Assembly: GCA_002968845.1 (NCBI GenBank)
Contig: PVBG01000002.1
Location: forward strand, 186,001 to 250,000
Direction: 5' to 3'
DNA length: 64,000 nt
Origin: Neorhizobium tomejilense
Lineage (GTDB): Bacteria; Pseudomonadota; Alphaproteobacteria; Rhizobiales; Rhizobiaceae
The position numbers were made by a program, and so were the translations under genes. The first letter of the stretch is position 1. Every line of letters begins with the position of its first letter. Positions 36,494 through 45,724 of this stretch are shown here, piece by piece. Below the pieces are notes generated by a model, which was not told the DNA's origin, made no database searches, and worked only from the letters and a program-made list of their open reading frames with translations.

Positions 36494-37714
36494 ATGGCGC
36501 GTGCCTTCCTGTTCGTTCTTGATTCATTCGGCGTGGGCGGCGCCCCGGATGCGGACGAGTATGGCGATCTGGGCTCCAACACGCTCGGGCATATCGCGGA
36601 GTTCTGCGCGGCCGGCGTCGGCGACCGGGCGGGCCTCAGGGAAGGTCCGCTGCATCTGCCGAACATGTCGTCGCTCGGGCTTCTGGAAATCGCCAAGCTT
36701 GCCAGCGGCGACTATCCCGCCGGCATGCCGATGCCGGAGCGGATCTTCGGCCTGCACGGCGCGGCCAACGAAATTTCCCGCGGCAAGGATACGCCATCCG
36801 GCCATTGGGAAATCGCCGGGACGCCCGTGATGTTCGATTGGGGTTATTTCCCGACCGAAGGCGAGGCCTTCTCTCCCGAACTGGTGGATGCCATCTGCCG
36901 TGAGGGCGACATTGCGGGCATTCTGGGCAATTGCCACGCATCCGGCACCGAAATCATCGCCCGGCTCGGGGAAGAGCATATCCGTACCGGCAAGCCTATC
37001 TGCTACACGTCGACAGACTCCGTTTTCCAGATTGCCGCCCACGAAACCCATTTCGGCCTCGAGCGGCTGCTCCGGCTCTGCGAAACCGTCCGAGTGCTGC
37101 TCGATCCGATGAATATCGGCCGTGTGATCGCGCGGCCTTTCCTCGGCGAGACGGCAGAGACGTTCGAGCGGACCGGCAATCGCCGTGACTTCTCCGTGCC
37201 GCCGCCGGAGCCGACATTGCTCGACCGGCTGATCCGGGGCGGTCGTTCGGTGCATGCCATCGGCAAGATCGGCGACATCTTCGCCCACCAGGGCGTTTCG
37301 CGCGTCATCAAGGCGAACGGCAATGCGGCGCTGATGGACGCGACCCTTGCCGCCATGGACGAGGCGGCGCTGGGCGATCTGGTTTTCACCAATTTCGTCG
37401 ATTTCGACATGCTCTACGGTCATCGCCGGGACGTGCCGGGTTATGCCGCGGCGCTCGAAGCCTTCGACCGCGCCCTGCCGGACGTCCATCGGCGGCTGAA
37501 GCCGGGCGATCTGGTCATCCTCACCGCCGATCATGGCTGCGACCCGACCTGGCGCGGCACCGACCACACCCGCGAGCGGGTGCCGGTCATGGCGTTCGGG
37601 CCGGGCATCCGCTCCCGCTCGATCGGGATCAGGGCAAGCTATTCGGACATTGCCGAAACCATAGCCACGCATCTCTCGATCCCGCTCGGGCCCAACGGAT
37701 GGAGCTTCCTTTGA
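36494..37714 (+). CDS. deoB: Phosphopentomutase
   Basis: This 406-residue alkaline-phosphatase-superfamily enzyme converts (deoxy)ribose 1-phosphate to the 5-phosphate. The metal-binding N-terminus is [25 protein letters not shown] carries the catalytic threonine, and [19 protein letters not shown] holds metal ligands near the C-terminus. It links nucleoside phosphorolysis (punA, deoA across the region) to deoC. It is the first gene of the plus-strand group deoB-add-upp. Confidence 0.96.
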   Translation: MARAFLFVLDSFGVGGAPDADEYGDLGSNTLGHIAEFCAAGVGDRAGLREGPLHLPNMSSLGLLEIAKLASGDYPAGMPMPERIFGLHGAANEISRGKDTPSGHWEIAGTPVMFDWGYFPTEGEAFSPELVDAICREGDIAGILGNCHASGTEIIARLGEEHIRTGKPICYTSTDSVFQIAAHETHFGLERLLRLCETVRVLLDPMNIGRVIARPFLGETAETFERTGNRRDFSVPPPEPTLLDRLIRGGRSVHAIGKIGDIFAHQGVSRVIKANGNAALMDATLAAMDEAALGDLVFTNFVDFDMLYGHRRDVPGYAAALEAFDRALPDVHRRLKPGDLVILTADHGCDPTWRGTDHTRERVPVMAFGPGIRSRSIGIRASYSDIAETIATHLSIPLGPNGWSFL

Positions 37715-38727
37715 CCAGACACCTCCTCAAGGCCGAGATTCACTGCCATATCGAAGGCGCCACGCCGCCGGCACTGGCGGCAAGCCAAGCCAGGAAATAT
37801 GGCGTCGATGCGAGCAAGGTGTTGCGTGACGGCGCCTATGCCTGGTCGGACTTTTCCGAATTTCTCGTCTGCTACGATGCGGTTGCCAGCCTGTTCAGAA
37901 CGGCCGACGACTACGCGCTGCTGACCGAGACCTATCTTCTGGAACTCGCCGCCGCCAACACGATCTACAGCGAAATCATCGTCTCGCCCGATCACGGAGA
38001 CCGGATCGGGCTCGGCGCCGATGCCTATCTTGCCGGCATCTGTGACGGCATCCATGCGGCGCGTGAGAAGACCGGGATCGAGGCGCGGATCATCGTCACG
38101 GGTGAACGGCATTTCGGCCCGGACCGGGTGATCTCGGCCGCGGAATATGCGGCACGGGCGAAAAACCCGCTGGTGACCGGTTTCAACATGGCCGGCGAGG
38201 AACGCATGGGCCGCGTCGCCGACTATGCCCGCGCCTTCGATATCGCCCGCGATGCCGGATTGGGCCTGACCGTCCACGCCGGCGAGGTCTGCGGTGCCTT
38301 CAGCGTTTCCGATGCGCTCGATCTGGTGAAGCCTTTCCGGATCGGCCATGGCGTCCGGGCGATCGAGGATCCGGCGCTCGTGGAACGGCTTGTCGAGCTC
38401 GGCACCGTGCTGGAGGTCTGCCCGGGCTCGAACATCGCGCTGAACGTGTTTCCGGATTTCGACAGCCACCCCCTGAAACGCCTCAAGGCCGCCGGCGTGC
38501 GGGTCTGCATCAATTCCGATGACCCTCCCTTCTTCCACACCTCGCTCGCCCGCGAATACGAGATCGCTTCGGCGATCATGGGGATGCCGGATGACGAGAT
38601 CGATGCGATGACGCGAACGGCGATCGAAGCTGCCTTCGTGGACGAAGAGACAAGGGCAAAGCTGATCGCCCGGTTCGACGCACAGGCTGGGTCAGAGGCT
38701 GGGGATGAGGCGGCCATACGCGCCTGA
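37711..38727 (+). CDS. add: Adenosine deaminase
   Basis: This 338-residue TIM-barrel deaminase has the zinc motif HCHIEGA near the N-terminus, [18 protein letters not shown] with the catalytic glutamate, and [12 protein letters not shown] near the end. A TTG start at 37711 is preferred because GGAG lies 6 bp upstream and the protein would then begin [13 protein letters not shown]. The ATG at 37699 has no clear ribosome-binding site. The start overlaps the deoB stop, so translation is coupled. It yields inosine for the phosphorylase. Confidence 0.9.
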   Translation: MTRHLLKAEIHCHIEGATPPALAASQARKYGVDASKVLRDGAYAWSDFSEFLVCYDAVASLFRTADDYALLTETYLLELAAANTIYSEIIVSPDHGDRIGLGADAYLAGICDGIHAAREKTGIEARIIVTGERHFGPDRVISAAEYAARAKNPLVTGFNMAGEERMGRVADYARAFDIARDAGLGLTVHAGEVCGAFSVSDALDLVKPFRIGHGVRAIEDPALVERLVELGTVLEVCPGSNIALNVFPDFDSHPLKRLKAAGVRVCINSDDPPFFHTSLAREYEIASAIMGMPDDEIDAMTRTAIEAAFVDEETRAKLIARFDAQAGSEAGDEAAIRA

Positions 38728-38788
38728 TGGGTTGCGGAACCGGCCTTTTTCCTGAAAGAAGAGACAGGCAAACAATAAGGGGAAGCTC

Positions 38789-39418
38789 ATGAACGGCGTC
38801 ACTGTCATCGATCATCCGCTGGTGCAGCACAAGCTGACGATCATGCGCAAGAAGGAAACCTCGACGGCGGGTTTCCGGCGGCTGCTCCGGGAAATCTCGA
38901 TGCTGCTCTGCTACGAGGTAACCCGCGACCTCGAGCTGACCATGGAAACCGTCGAGACGCCGCTCACGCAAATGCAGGCGCCGGTCGTCGAGGGCAAGAA
39001 GCTGGTCTTCGCTTCGATCCTGCGTGCCGGCAACGGGCTTCTGGAAGGCATGCTGGAACTGGTGCCCTCGGCCCGAGTCTCGCATATCGGCGTCTACCGC
39101 GACCACGAGACGCTGCAGCCGGTCGAATATTACTTCAAGGCGCCGGACGATATCGCAGAGCGGCTGATCATCGTTGTCGATCCGATGCTGGCGACCGGCA
39201 ATTCCTCGATCGCCGCAGTCGACAAGCTGAAGGAACGCGGAGCGCACAACATCCGCTTCCTCTGCCTGCTTGCAGCCCCCGAGGGCATCGCCAACTTCCG
39301 CGCGGCGCATCCGGACGTGAAGATCTACACGGCCTCGATCGACAGCCATCTCGACGAAAATGGCTATATCGTGCCCGGTCTCGGTGACGCCGGAGACCGC
39401 ATGTACGGTACAAAGTAA
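38789..39418 (+). CDS. upp: Uracil phosphoribosyltransferase
   Basis: This 209-residue enzyme converts uracil and PRPP to UMP. The PRPP loop is [21 protein letters not shown] and the uracil-binding end is [21 protein letters not shown]; both match UPRTases closely, as does the length. AAGGGGAAG precedes the ATG. It follows add by 61 bp and ends at a good terminator. It recycles uracil released by the pyrimidine phosphorylase encoded by deoA. Confidence 0.97.
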   Translation: MNGVTVIDHPLVQHKLTIMRKKETSTAGFRRLLREISMLLCYEVTRDLELTMETVETPLTQMQAPVVEGKKLVFASILRAGNGLLEGMLELVPSARVSHIGVYRDHETLQPVEYYFKAPDDIAERLIIVVDPMLATGNSSIAAVDKLKERGAHNIRFLCLLAAPEGIANFRAAHPDVKIYTASIDSHLDENGYIVPGLGDAGDRMYGTK

Positions 39419-39452
39419 TTAATTTAGAATTCGCTTACCAAGCTTTGAAATG

Positions 39453-39484
39453 AACGGCCTGCGAAGATTTCGCGGGCCGTTTTC
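39453..39484 (+). terminator. Terminator of upp
   Basis: AACGGCC (39453-39459) pairs with GGCCGTT (39475-39481), with extra pairing inside (GCGAA/TTCGC), followed by TTTTC. It is a typical intrinsic terminator 34 bp after the stop codon. Confidence 0.8.
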
Positions 39485-39542
39485 TTATGGTTTTCCGGTT
39501 ATGCAGGAAGCGGATATCCGGTTCATGCCGAGAGGATTGTTC

Positions 39543-40058
39543 ATGCTCCTGCGCACCGTCATTTTTGCCGCCGTTGCGGCGCTGCTGGCGACACAGATCC
39601 CAGCGATGATCCAGCGTGCCGATCATCCGACGGAGGCGATGGCCGCCGTCGAAGCGCCCGCAAAGGCAACCCCTGTCTCCGTGACATCCGGCAGCGTGAC
39701 GCTGGAAGCGGATGGGCGCGGACATTTCAACGGCACGTTCCGGATGAACGGCAAATCCGTCGACGGCCTCGTCGATACCGGCGCGTCCCTGGTAGCGATC
39801 AACGAGAGCACGGCCCGCAAGCTGGGCTACAGCGCCAACGGCCTGGATTTCCGCTACACCGTCAATACCGCCAATGGCGGCACCGAGGCGGCGCATGTGG
39901 TCCTCGACCGGATCGAGATCGGCGGCGTGCGCGTCAAGGACGTCGATGCCTTCGTGCTGCGCGACAAGGCGCTGACCGGCACCCTGGTCGGCATGAGTTT
40001 CTTGAAGAAGCTGAAATCCTTCCAGGTGGAAGGCGGGAACCTGAAGCTGATCCAGTGA
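39543..40058 (+). CDS. Retropepsin-like aspartic protease, TIGR02281 type
   Basis: This 171-residue protein has one N-terminal span (LLRTVIFAAVAALLATQIPAMI) and a single retropepsin-like domain with the catalytic motif VDTGASLVAI at about residues 78-87 and GMSFLKKLKSFQVEGGNLKL at the end, characteristic of the bacterial clan AA family with an N-terminal membrane anchor. Such proteins work as dimers on the periplasmic face. The ATG at 39543 has GAGAGG upstream. It ends directly against the deoA stop on the other strand. The substrate is unknown. Confidence 0.88.
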   Translation: MLLRTVIFAAVAALLATQIPAMIQRADHPTEAMAAVEAPAKATPVSVTSGSVTLEADGRGHFNGTFRMNGKSVDGLVDTGASLVAINESTARKLGYSANGLDFRYTVNTANGGTEAAHVVLDRIEIGGVRVKDVDAFVLRDKALTGTLVGMSFLKKLKSFQVEGGNLKLIQ

Positions 40059-41369
40059 TCAGCCGATGCGCTTCAAGATGACCGGCGCGGCTGCGACCGG
40101 AGCATCAGCGATCGTGTAGAAACGCGCGACATCCTCGGCGATCCGCCTGGCATCCTCTTCAGTTCTGGCATGTACCATGGCGATCGGCTCGCCTTCCGAC
40201 ACCGGGCTACCGAGCGGCAACAATGCGCTGAAGCCCACACGATGATCGATCGGATCCGCCGCCCGCTTGCGGCCTCCGCCGAGTTCGACCACGGCCAGGC
40301 CGAGGGCGCGGGTCTCGCAGGCGACAAGGTATCCATCACGCGGCGCCGGCACGCGCAACTGCACCGGCGCGCGCTGCAGATAGACATCCGGCCGCTCGCA
40401 GAAATCCACTGGTCCGCCGAGCGCATGGACCATGCGGGCAAAACGCTCCATCGCTTCGCCGGAACTCAGGGCCAGTCGCGCATTCTCCTCGGCTTCCGAC
40501 AGGTCACGCGCCACACCTGCCTGAACCAGCATTTCCGCGGCCTGCGCCAGAACGACGGCTTCAAGCCTCGTACCGACTTTCAGTCCAGCCAGGAAATCGA
40601 GACAGTTGACGATTTCGAGCGTATTGCCGGCCGCATCGGCGAGCGGTTGGTTCATGTCTGTGAGCAGCGCAGCCGTCTTCACGCCGGCACCGTTCGCCAC
40701 GTCGACCAGTGAGCGGGCCAGCGTTTCGGCCTCCTCCAGACTTTCCATAAAGGCGCCGTTGCCGACCTTCACGTCGAGCACGAGGCTGCCGAGTCCGGCC
40801 GCGAGTTTCTTGGAGAGGATGGAGGCTGTAATCAGCGGCACGGATTCGACGGTGGCCGTCACGTCGCGGATGCCGTAGAGCCGGCGGTCGGCAGGAGCGA
40901 GGTCGCTCGTCTGCCCGATAATGGCACAACCGACCTCGTCTACCACTTTGCGGAACAAAATCTCGTCCGGCATCACGTTGTAACCGGGGATCGACTGCAG
41001 CTTGTCGAGCGTGCCGCCGGTATGCCCGAGCCCGCGACCGGAAATCATCGGAACTGCAAGGCCGCAGGCGGCAGCGATCGGCGCGAGCATCAGCGAGACG
41101 TTGTCACCGACGCCGCCGGTCGAATGCTTGTCCGCCACCGGTCGGCCAAGGCCGTCCCAATTCAGGACAGTCCCGGAATCACGCATGGCAAGCGTCAGCG
41201 CTACCGTCTCATTACGGGACATGCCCTGAAAGAAGACAGCCATGGCGAAGGCAGCCGCCTGGCCCTCGGAGATTTCCTCTCTTGTCAGGGCCCCGATGAA
41301 GGCTGCGATTTCCTCGGCGGCGAGGACTTTTCCGTCGCGTTTGCGACGGATGATCTCCTGCGGGATCAT
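40059..41369 (-). CDS. deoA: Thymidine phosphorylase
   Basis: This 436-residue pyrimidine-nucleoside phosphorylase has the family signature SGRGLGHTGGTLDKLQSIPGY and the phosphate-binding region ADKHSTGGVGDNVSL. The C-terminal domain has the usual QLRVPAPRDGYL segment. It splits thymidine and deoxyuridine to base and deoxyribose 1-phosphate. It is the last gene of the minus-strand set, starting 4 bp after the deoC stop. Confidence 0.95.
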   Translation of the reverse strand: MIPQEIIRRKRDGKVLAAEEIAAFIGALTREEISEGQAAAFAMAVFFQGMSRNETVALTLAMRDSGTVLNWDGLGRPVADKHSTGGVGDNVSLMLAPIAAACGLAVPMISGRGLGHTGGTLDKLQSIPGYNVMPDEILFRKVVDEVGCAIIGQTSDLAPADRRLYGIRDVTATVESVPLITASILSKKLAAGLGSLVLDVKVGNGAFMESLEEAETLARSLVDVANGAGVKTAALLTDMNQPLADAAGNTLEIVNCLDFLAGLKVGTRLEAVVLAQAAEMLVQAGVARDLSEAEENARLALSSGEAMERFARMVHALGGPVDFCERPDVYLQRAPVQLRVPAPRDGYLVACETRALGLAVVELGGGRKRAADPIDHRVGFSALLPLGSPVSEGEPIAMVHARTEEDARRIAEDVARFYTIADAPVAAAPVILKRIG

Positions 41370-41373
41370 CCTG

Positions 41374-42144
41374 TCAGTAGCCGCTTGATGCGCGGACAGT
41401 GGTGCCGCCGCTCAGCACGCCGAGAATATCGTCAAGCAGGCTGGATGCGCCGAAGCGGAAGGTGGACGGCATGATCCAGTTGGGAGCCATGATCGTTTCG
41501 GCAAGCCGGAAGTAGAGATCGGCGTCGGCAACAGTCGATATCCCGCCGGCAGGCTTGAAGCCGACCCGCTTTTTCGAATCCCGGATCGCCTGCAGCATGA
41601 TGTCGGCAGCTTCGAGCGTCGCGTTGACGGCGACCTTGCCGGTCGACGTCTTGATGAAATCGGCGCCGGCGGCAATCGCCAGTTCGGAACCGCGGCGGAT
41701 CAGCGCGCTGTCCTTGAGTTCGCCCGTCTCCAGGATCACCTTCAGGCACGCATCGGGGCAGGCAGCGCGGACGGCTTCGACCATTTCGGTCACCGCGGCC
41801 TCATCGCCCGCGAGCAGCTTGCGATAGGGAATGACCATGTCGATCTCGTCGGCACCATCCTCGATCGCCTGCCGCGTCTCTTCGACCACCGCCGCGACGG
41901 CAAGTTCGCCCGACGGAAAATTCACGACGGTCGCGATGCGGACCGGATGTTCGGGGCCCAAGATCTGGCGCGCATGGACGACGAAACGCGGCCAGATGCA
42001 GATCGCCGCCGTGTTGCCGTAAGACGTCTGAGCGCGCAGGCACAGTTTCTCGATCGCGGCGTTGTCGCAATCGTCGCGCAGGTTCGTAAGGTCGAGAAGC
42101 GATAGCGCGAAGGCTGCCGCCTCGCGCGGGCTCAGGAGTTCCAT
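41374..42144 (-). CDS. deoC: Deoxyribose-phosphate aldolase
   Basis: This 256-residue class I aldolase has the Schiff-base lysine in GADFIKTSTGKVAVNATLE and a second active-site lysine in VGFKPAGGIST. It cleaves deoxyribose 5-phosphate to glyceraldehyde 3-phosphate and acetaldehyde. The start at 42144 has GGGGAGG 8 bp upstream; a longer frame lacks support. A 213-bp gap with no recognised element separates it from punA, so it may have its own promoter. Confidence 0.95.
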   Translation of the reverse strand: MELLSPREAAAFALSLLDLTNLRDDCDNAAIEKLCLRAQTSYGNTAAICIWPRFVVHARQILGPEHPVRIATVVNFPSGELAVAAVVEETRQAIEDGADEIDMVIPYRKLLAGDEAAVTEMVEAVRAACPDACLKVILETGELKDSALIRRGSELAIAAGADFIKTSTGKVAVNATLEAADIMLQAIRDSKKRVGFKPAGGISTVADADLYFRLAETIMAPNWIMPSTFRFGASSLLDDILGVLSGGTTVRASSGY

Positions 42145-42357
42145 GTCGAGTGCCTCCCCGGCTTGGTTACTGCGCCGCGCGACCGTTGGCCGCATCAGGG
42201 ACCCAGTAAATTCAAAGGCGACGCAGGTCCGATCAAAGTCTGTTCGACTTCTGGGTCTTGCGCCTGATCATATTTACCGTTCAAACGATTAGATGCAAGC
42301 CACACCGGCGGGACGCATGGCCGCACGGGACGTATCCGATTGAAATACATCGTGTAA

Positions 42358-43146
42358 TCAGGCCAACATTTCTTTCAGAATAGCCGCCAGTCGCTGCCCT
42401 CCGACGGGGGCCATGTCCTTGGTTTCCGCGTGGCTAAGCTCCGCACCGGTCATGCCTGCGCCGAAATTCGTGATGACCGACGCGGCCGCAACCTTGAGCC
42501 CGAAATAGCGCGCGAGGATGACTTCCGGTACCGTCGACATGCCGACCGCGTCGGCGCCAAGCGTGCGCGCCATGCGGATTTCCGCCGGCGTCTCGAAGCT
42601 CGGTCCGGAGAACCACATGTAGACCCCGGAAAACAGCGGGATGCCGCAACGGATCGCCGCGTTGCGCATGTCGAGCGCCAGGTCTGCGTCATAGGCGGTG
42701 GTCATGCCGACAAAACGCCCGTCGCCTTCCTCGCCGATCAGCGGGTTCATGCCGGAATAGTTGATGTGGTCGGAAATCTGCATCACCGAGCCCGGCGGCA
42801 TATCCTCCTTAAGTGATCCCGCCGAGTTGGTCAGGATCAGCGACTGGACGCCGAGGCCCTTCATCACCTCTATCGGAAAACGCATCACCTTGGCATCGCC
42901 GCGCTCGTAATAGTGAGCGCGTCCGGAAAGCATGATGACCGGCTCGGCTCCGAGATAACCGGCGACGATCTCACCCGCATGCCCGGTGACGCCGCTCGCC
43001 GGGAAACCGTCGAGCGCGCCATAGGGGATGCGGACGGCCTCCGTCACCTCGTTCACCAGCGAACCGAGGCCTGAACCGAGCACGACCGCGTGGCGCGGCA
43101 CCAGGCCATCCAGGCGATCAACGAGCAGATCGATGACTTGCCTCAT
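42358..43146 (-). CDS. punA: Purine-nucleoside phosphorylase
   Basis: This 262-residue class II (trimeric PNP) enzyme has VVLGSGLGSLVNEV at the phosphate site, LILTNSAGSL, and SGPSFETPAEIRMARTLGADAVGMSTVPEVILAR, the classic PNP stretch with the base-binding glutamate. It converts inosine/guanosine to base plus ribose 1-phosphate. The start at 43146 follows GAGGGGG; the longer frame lies in cdd. It is 10 bp downstream of cdd. Confidence 0.95.
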   Translation of the reverse strand: MRQVIDLLVDRLDGLVPRHAVVLGSGLGSLVNEVTEAVRIPYGALDGFPASGVTGHAGEIVAGYLGAEPVIMLSGRAHYYERGDAKVMRFPIEVMKGLGVQSLILTNSAGSLKEDMPPGSVMQISDHINYSGMNPLIGEEGDGRFVGMTTAYDADLALDMRNAAIRCGIPLFSGVYMWFSGPSFETPAEIRMARTLGADAVGMSTVPEVILARYFGLKVAAASVITNFGAGMTGAELSHAETKDMAPVGGQRLAAILKEMLA

Positions 43147-43156
43147 GTCTGCCCCC

Positions 43157-43549
43157 TCAGCCGATCGCGTCCGTCTCGAAAGCATAAGGGAGAAGCTCCG
43201 CCATGGTGACGGTCTTCTGCACGCCGAGATCGTCGCAGAGATAGATGCGCGTACCGGCGGAGGCAAACTCGGCGATCTTCTGCCGGCAGCCGCCGCAGGG
43301 CGAGCAGAGCGCCAGCTTTTCGGCGATCACCGCCAGTTCGACGATCTTCTTTCCGCCGCCCATGATCATTGCGCCGATCGCCGTTGGCTCGGCACACCAC
43401 CCTTGAGGAAAGGAGATGTTCTCGATATTGGCGCCAAGATAGACCTTGCCGTCATCGGCGCGGATCGCCACACCCACCGGGAACTTCGAATAGGGGGCAT
43501 GAGCCTTGGACATCGCGTCGCGGGCAGCTTCGAAAAGATCGTGAGACAT
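43157..43549 (-). CDS. cdd: Cytidine deaminase
   Basis: This 130-residue zinc enzyme has WCAEPTAIGAMI (zinc cysteine and catalytic glutamate) and SPCGGCRQKIAEF (the PCxxC zinc motif). Length fits the homotetrameric class. It turns cytidine and deoxycytidine into uridine forms, which deoA and upp can then handle. The start at 43549 lies 4 bp after the upstream permease stop, so it belongs to the transporter operon. Confidence 0.95.
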   Translation of the reverse strand: MSHDLFEAARDAMSKAHAPYSKFPVGVAIRADDGKVYLGANIENISFPQGWCAEPTAIGAMIMGGGKKIVELAVIAEKLALCSPCGGCRQKIAEFASAGTRIYLCDDLGVQKTVTMAELLPYAFETDAIG

Positions 43550-43553
43550 CTGA

Positions 43554-44525
43554 TCAGCGCTCCTTGGTATAGGGCACGCCGCCGGCCTTGGGCGGACGAG
43601 CGGTGCCGATGAAACCGGCGAGCAATACGCAGGTGAGGATATAGGGCAGCGCCTGGAAGATCTGTACCGGCACTTCACCGATCAGCGGCAGCGATTTGCC
43701 CTGCATGAAATTGGCGAACGCATCAAGGAAACCGAAGAGCAGGCAGGCGAGCATGACCGGCACCGGCTTCCACTTGGCGAAGATCAGCGCCGCAAGCGCG
43801 ATATAACCCTTGCCGGCCGACATGTTGTTGATGAAGGCGGCCGATTGGGCGATCGACAGATAGGTGCCTGCGAAACCGCAGAGGAATCCTGCGACGATCA
43901 GCGAGCGATAACGCATCCAGGCAACTGAAATGCCGGCGGTATCCACCGCACCCGGATTTTCACCGACGGCACGCAGGCGCAGCCCGAAGCGGGTGCGATA
44001 GAGAACCCACCAGGAGATCGGCACCATCAGGAAGGCGATATAGGTGAGGACGTTGTTGCCTGAGATCACGTTGGCATAAAGCGGGCCGATGATCGGCACG
44101 TCGCGCATCATGTCGGCGCCCGGCAGGACGATGGACGAGAAGCGGCCTTCAGGTGGAACCTGGCCGGTGCGCCCGCCCTGCCTGAACCAGGCCTGTCCAA
44201 GCACGATCGTCAGACCGGCAGCGACGAAATTCAGCGCCACGCCGGAGACGATCTGGTTACCGCGATTGGTGATCGAGGCAAAGCCGTGCACGAACGAAAA
44301 CACGATCGACACGCTGATGCCGCCGAGCAGGCCGAACCAGGCATTGCCGGTCCAGTAGGCGACACAGGCCGCCGCGAAGGCGGATGCCAGCATCTTGCCT
44401 TCCAGGCCAATGTCGAAAATGCCGGCGCGTTCCGAAAAGAGGCCGGCAAGCGCCGTGAACAGAAGCGGGATCGAGAGGCGAACCGCCGAGCCGAGAATGC
44501 TGATGAAAATATCGAAATAATCCAT
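43554..44525 (-). CDS. Nucleoside ABC transporter permease (NupQ/YufQ-like)
   Basis: This 323-residue membrane protein has about eight to nine spans and the permease stretch LLFTALAGLFSERAGIFDIGLEGKMLASAFAAA, typical of BPD_transp_2 permeases that accompany BMP-type binding proteins. The start MDYFDIF at 44525 sits 4 bp after the first permease gene ends. It pairs with the preceding permease to form the channel for nucleosides. Confidence 0.92.
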   Translation of the reverse strand: MDYFDIFISILGSAVRLSIPLLFTALAGLFSERAGIFDIGLEGKMLASAFAAACVAYWTGNAWFGLLGGISVSIVFSFVHGFASITNRGNQIVSGVALNFVAAGLTIVLGQAWFRQGGRTGQVPPEGRFSSIVLPGADMMRDVPIIGPLYANVISGNNVLTYIAFLMVPISWWVLYRTRFGLRLRAVGENPGAVDTAGISVAWMRYRSLIVAGFLCGFAGTYLSIAQSAAFINNMSAGKGYIALAALIFAKWKPVPVMLACLLFGFLDAFANFMQGKSLPLIGEVPVQIFQALPYILTCVLLAGFIGTARPPKAGGVPYTKER

Positions 44526-44529
44526 GAGC

Positions 44530-45633
44530 CTACTTCCCGGTGAGCTGCTGGTAGAGCCGGACGATGGACGGGCGCAGCATGTATTCCAGCGCACCGGCGA
44601 ACAGGATCACCATGCCCTGGATGACGACGATCATGTCACGCGTGATGCCCGGCATGTCGAAGGAGAGTTCGGCCCCGCCCTGATAGAGAATGCCGAAGAG
44701 CAGTGCCGCCAGGATGATGCCTGCCGGATGATTGCGGCCCATCAGCGAGACGGCGATGCCGACGAAGCCGGCGCCCCCGACGAATTCGATCTGCAGGCGG
44801 GCGGAAGCGCCCATCACCGGGTTCAGCGCCATCATGCCGGCAAGGCCGCCGGAGATCAGCATGGTGATCATGACGATCTTGGAATAACGGATGCCGGCAT
44901 AACTCGCGGCCGTCGGGCTGATGCCGAGCGTGCGCATTTCGTAACCGAGCTTCGTGCGCCAGATCAGTACCCAGACCAGGAAGCACATGATCAGCGCGAT
45001 CAGGAACGAGAAGTTGAGCGGTGCCGCGCCGATCTTGCCGCCAAACATGGCGATCAGCCAGTCGAGCTTGGGAAGCTGGCCGCCGGGCAGGAAGGTGCGG
45101 GTTTCCGGCGCCATCTTGCCAGGCACGATCAGCACGCGCACCAGCATGTAGTTCATCAGCGACGAGACGATGAAATTGAACATGATGGTGGTGATGACGA
45201 TATGGCTGCCGCGCTTGGCCTGCAGCCAGGCGGGAATGGCGGCGCAGGCCGCCCCGAACAGCGCAGCGCCGATCACCGCGAAAGGCATGGTTACATACCA
45301 GGGCACATAGCGGTCCATGGCCAGCGCCACCAGCGCCGCACCAAGACCGCCGAGATAGGCTTGGCCTTCCGAACCGATGTTGAACAGGCCGGCATGGATC
45401 GCGACCGCCACCGAAAGACCGGTGAAGATGAAGCTCGTCGTGTAGAACAGCGTGAAACCGATGCCTTCGCCGCGGCCGAGCGCGCCGATCAACAGCAGTT
45501 GCAGCGCCTCGAACGGGCTTTCGCCGATCGCCCAGACGACCAGACCGGAAAAGAAAAAGGCCAGGACGAGATTGAGCAGCGGAATGAGGCCGTAATTGAT
45601 CCAGGCGGGAAGCGGAACGGATGCGGTGGTCAT
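44530..45633 (-). CDS. Nucleoside ABC transporter permease (NupP/YufP-like)
   Basis: This 367-residue protein has about ten hydrophobic segments and the characteristic LFYTTSFIFTGLSVAVAIHAGLFNIGSEGQAYLGGLGAAL, the BPD_transp_2 motif of BMP-dependent systems. It lies between the ATPase gene and the second permease on the same strand, so the membrane part is a heterodimer. Substrates are probably purine and pyrimidine nucleosides, judged from the salvage genes downstream. Confidence 0.92.
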   Translation of the reverse strand: MTTASVPLPAWINYGLIPLLNLVLAFFFSGLVVWAIGESPFEALQLLLIGALGRGEGIGFTLFYTTSFIFTGLSVAVAIHAGLFNIGSEGQAYLGGLGAALVALAMDRYVPWYVTMPFAVIGAALFGAACAAIPAWLQAKRGSHIVITTIMFNFIVSSLMNYMLVRVLIVPGKMAPETRTFLPGGQLPKLDWLIAMFGGKIGAAPLNFSFLIALIMCFLVWVLIWRTKLGYEMRTLGISPTAASYAGIRYSKIVMITMLISGGLAGMMALNPVMGASARLQIEFVGGAGFVGIAVSLMGRNHPAGIILAALLFGILYQGGAELSFDMPGITRDMIVVIQGMVILFAGALEYMLRPSIVRLYQQLTGK

Positions 45634-45724
45634 GCCCCTGCCCTCGTCCGCGGTGCTGCCGCCGAAAGTCCAATCATTCCATGCTCCGGATGGGTCATTG
45701 CTGAAAGCGTCATTACTCCGGACA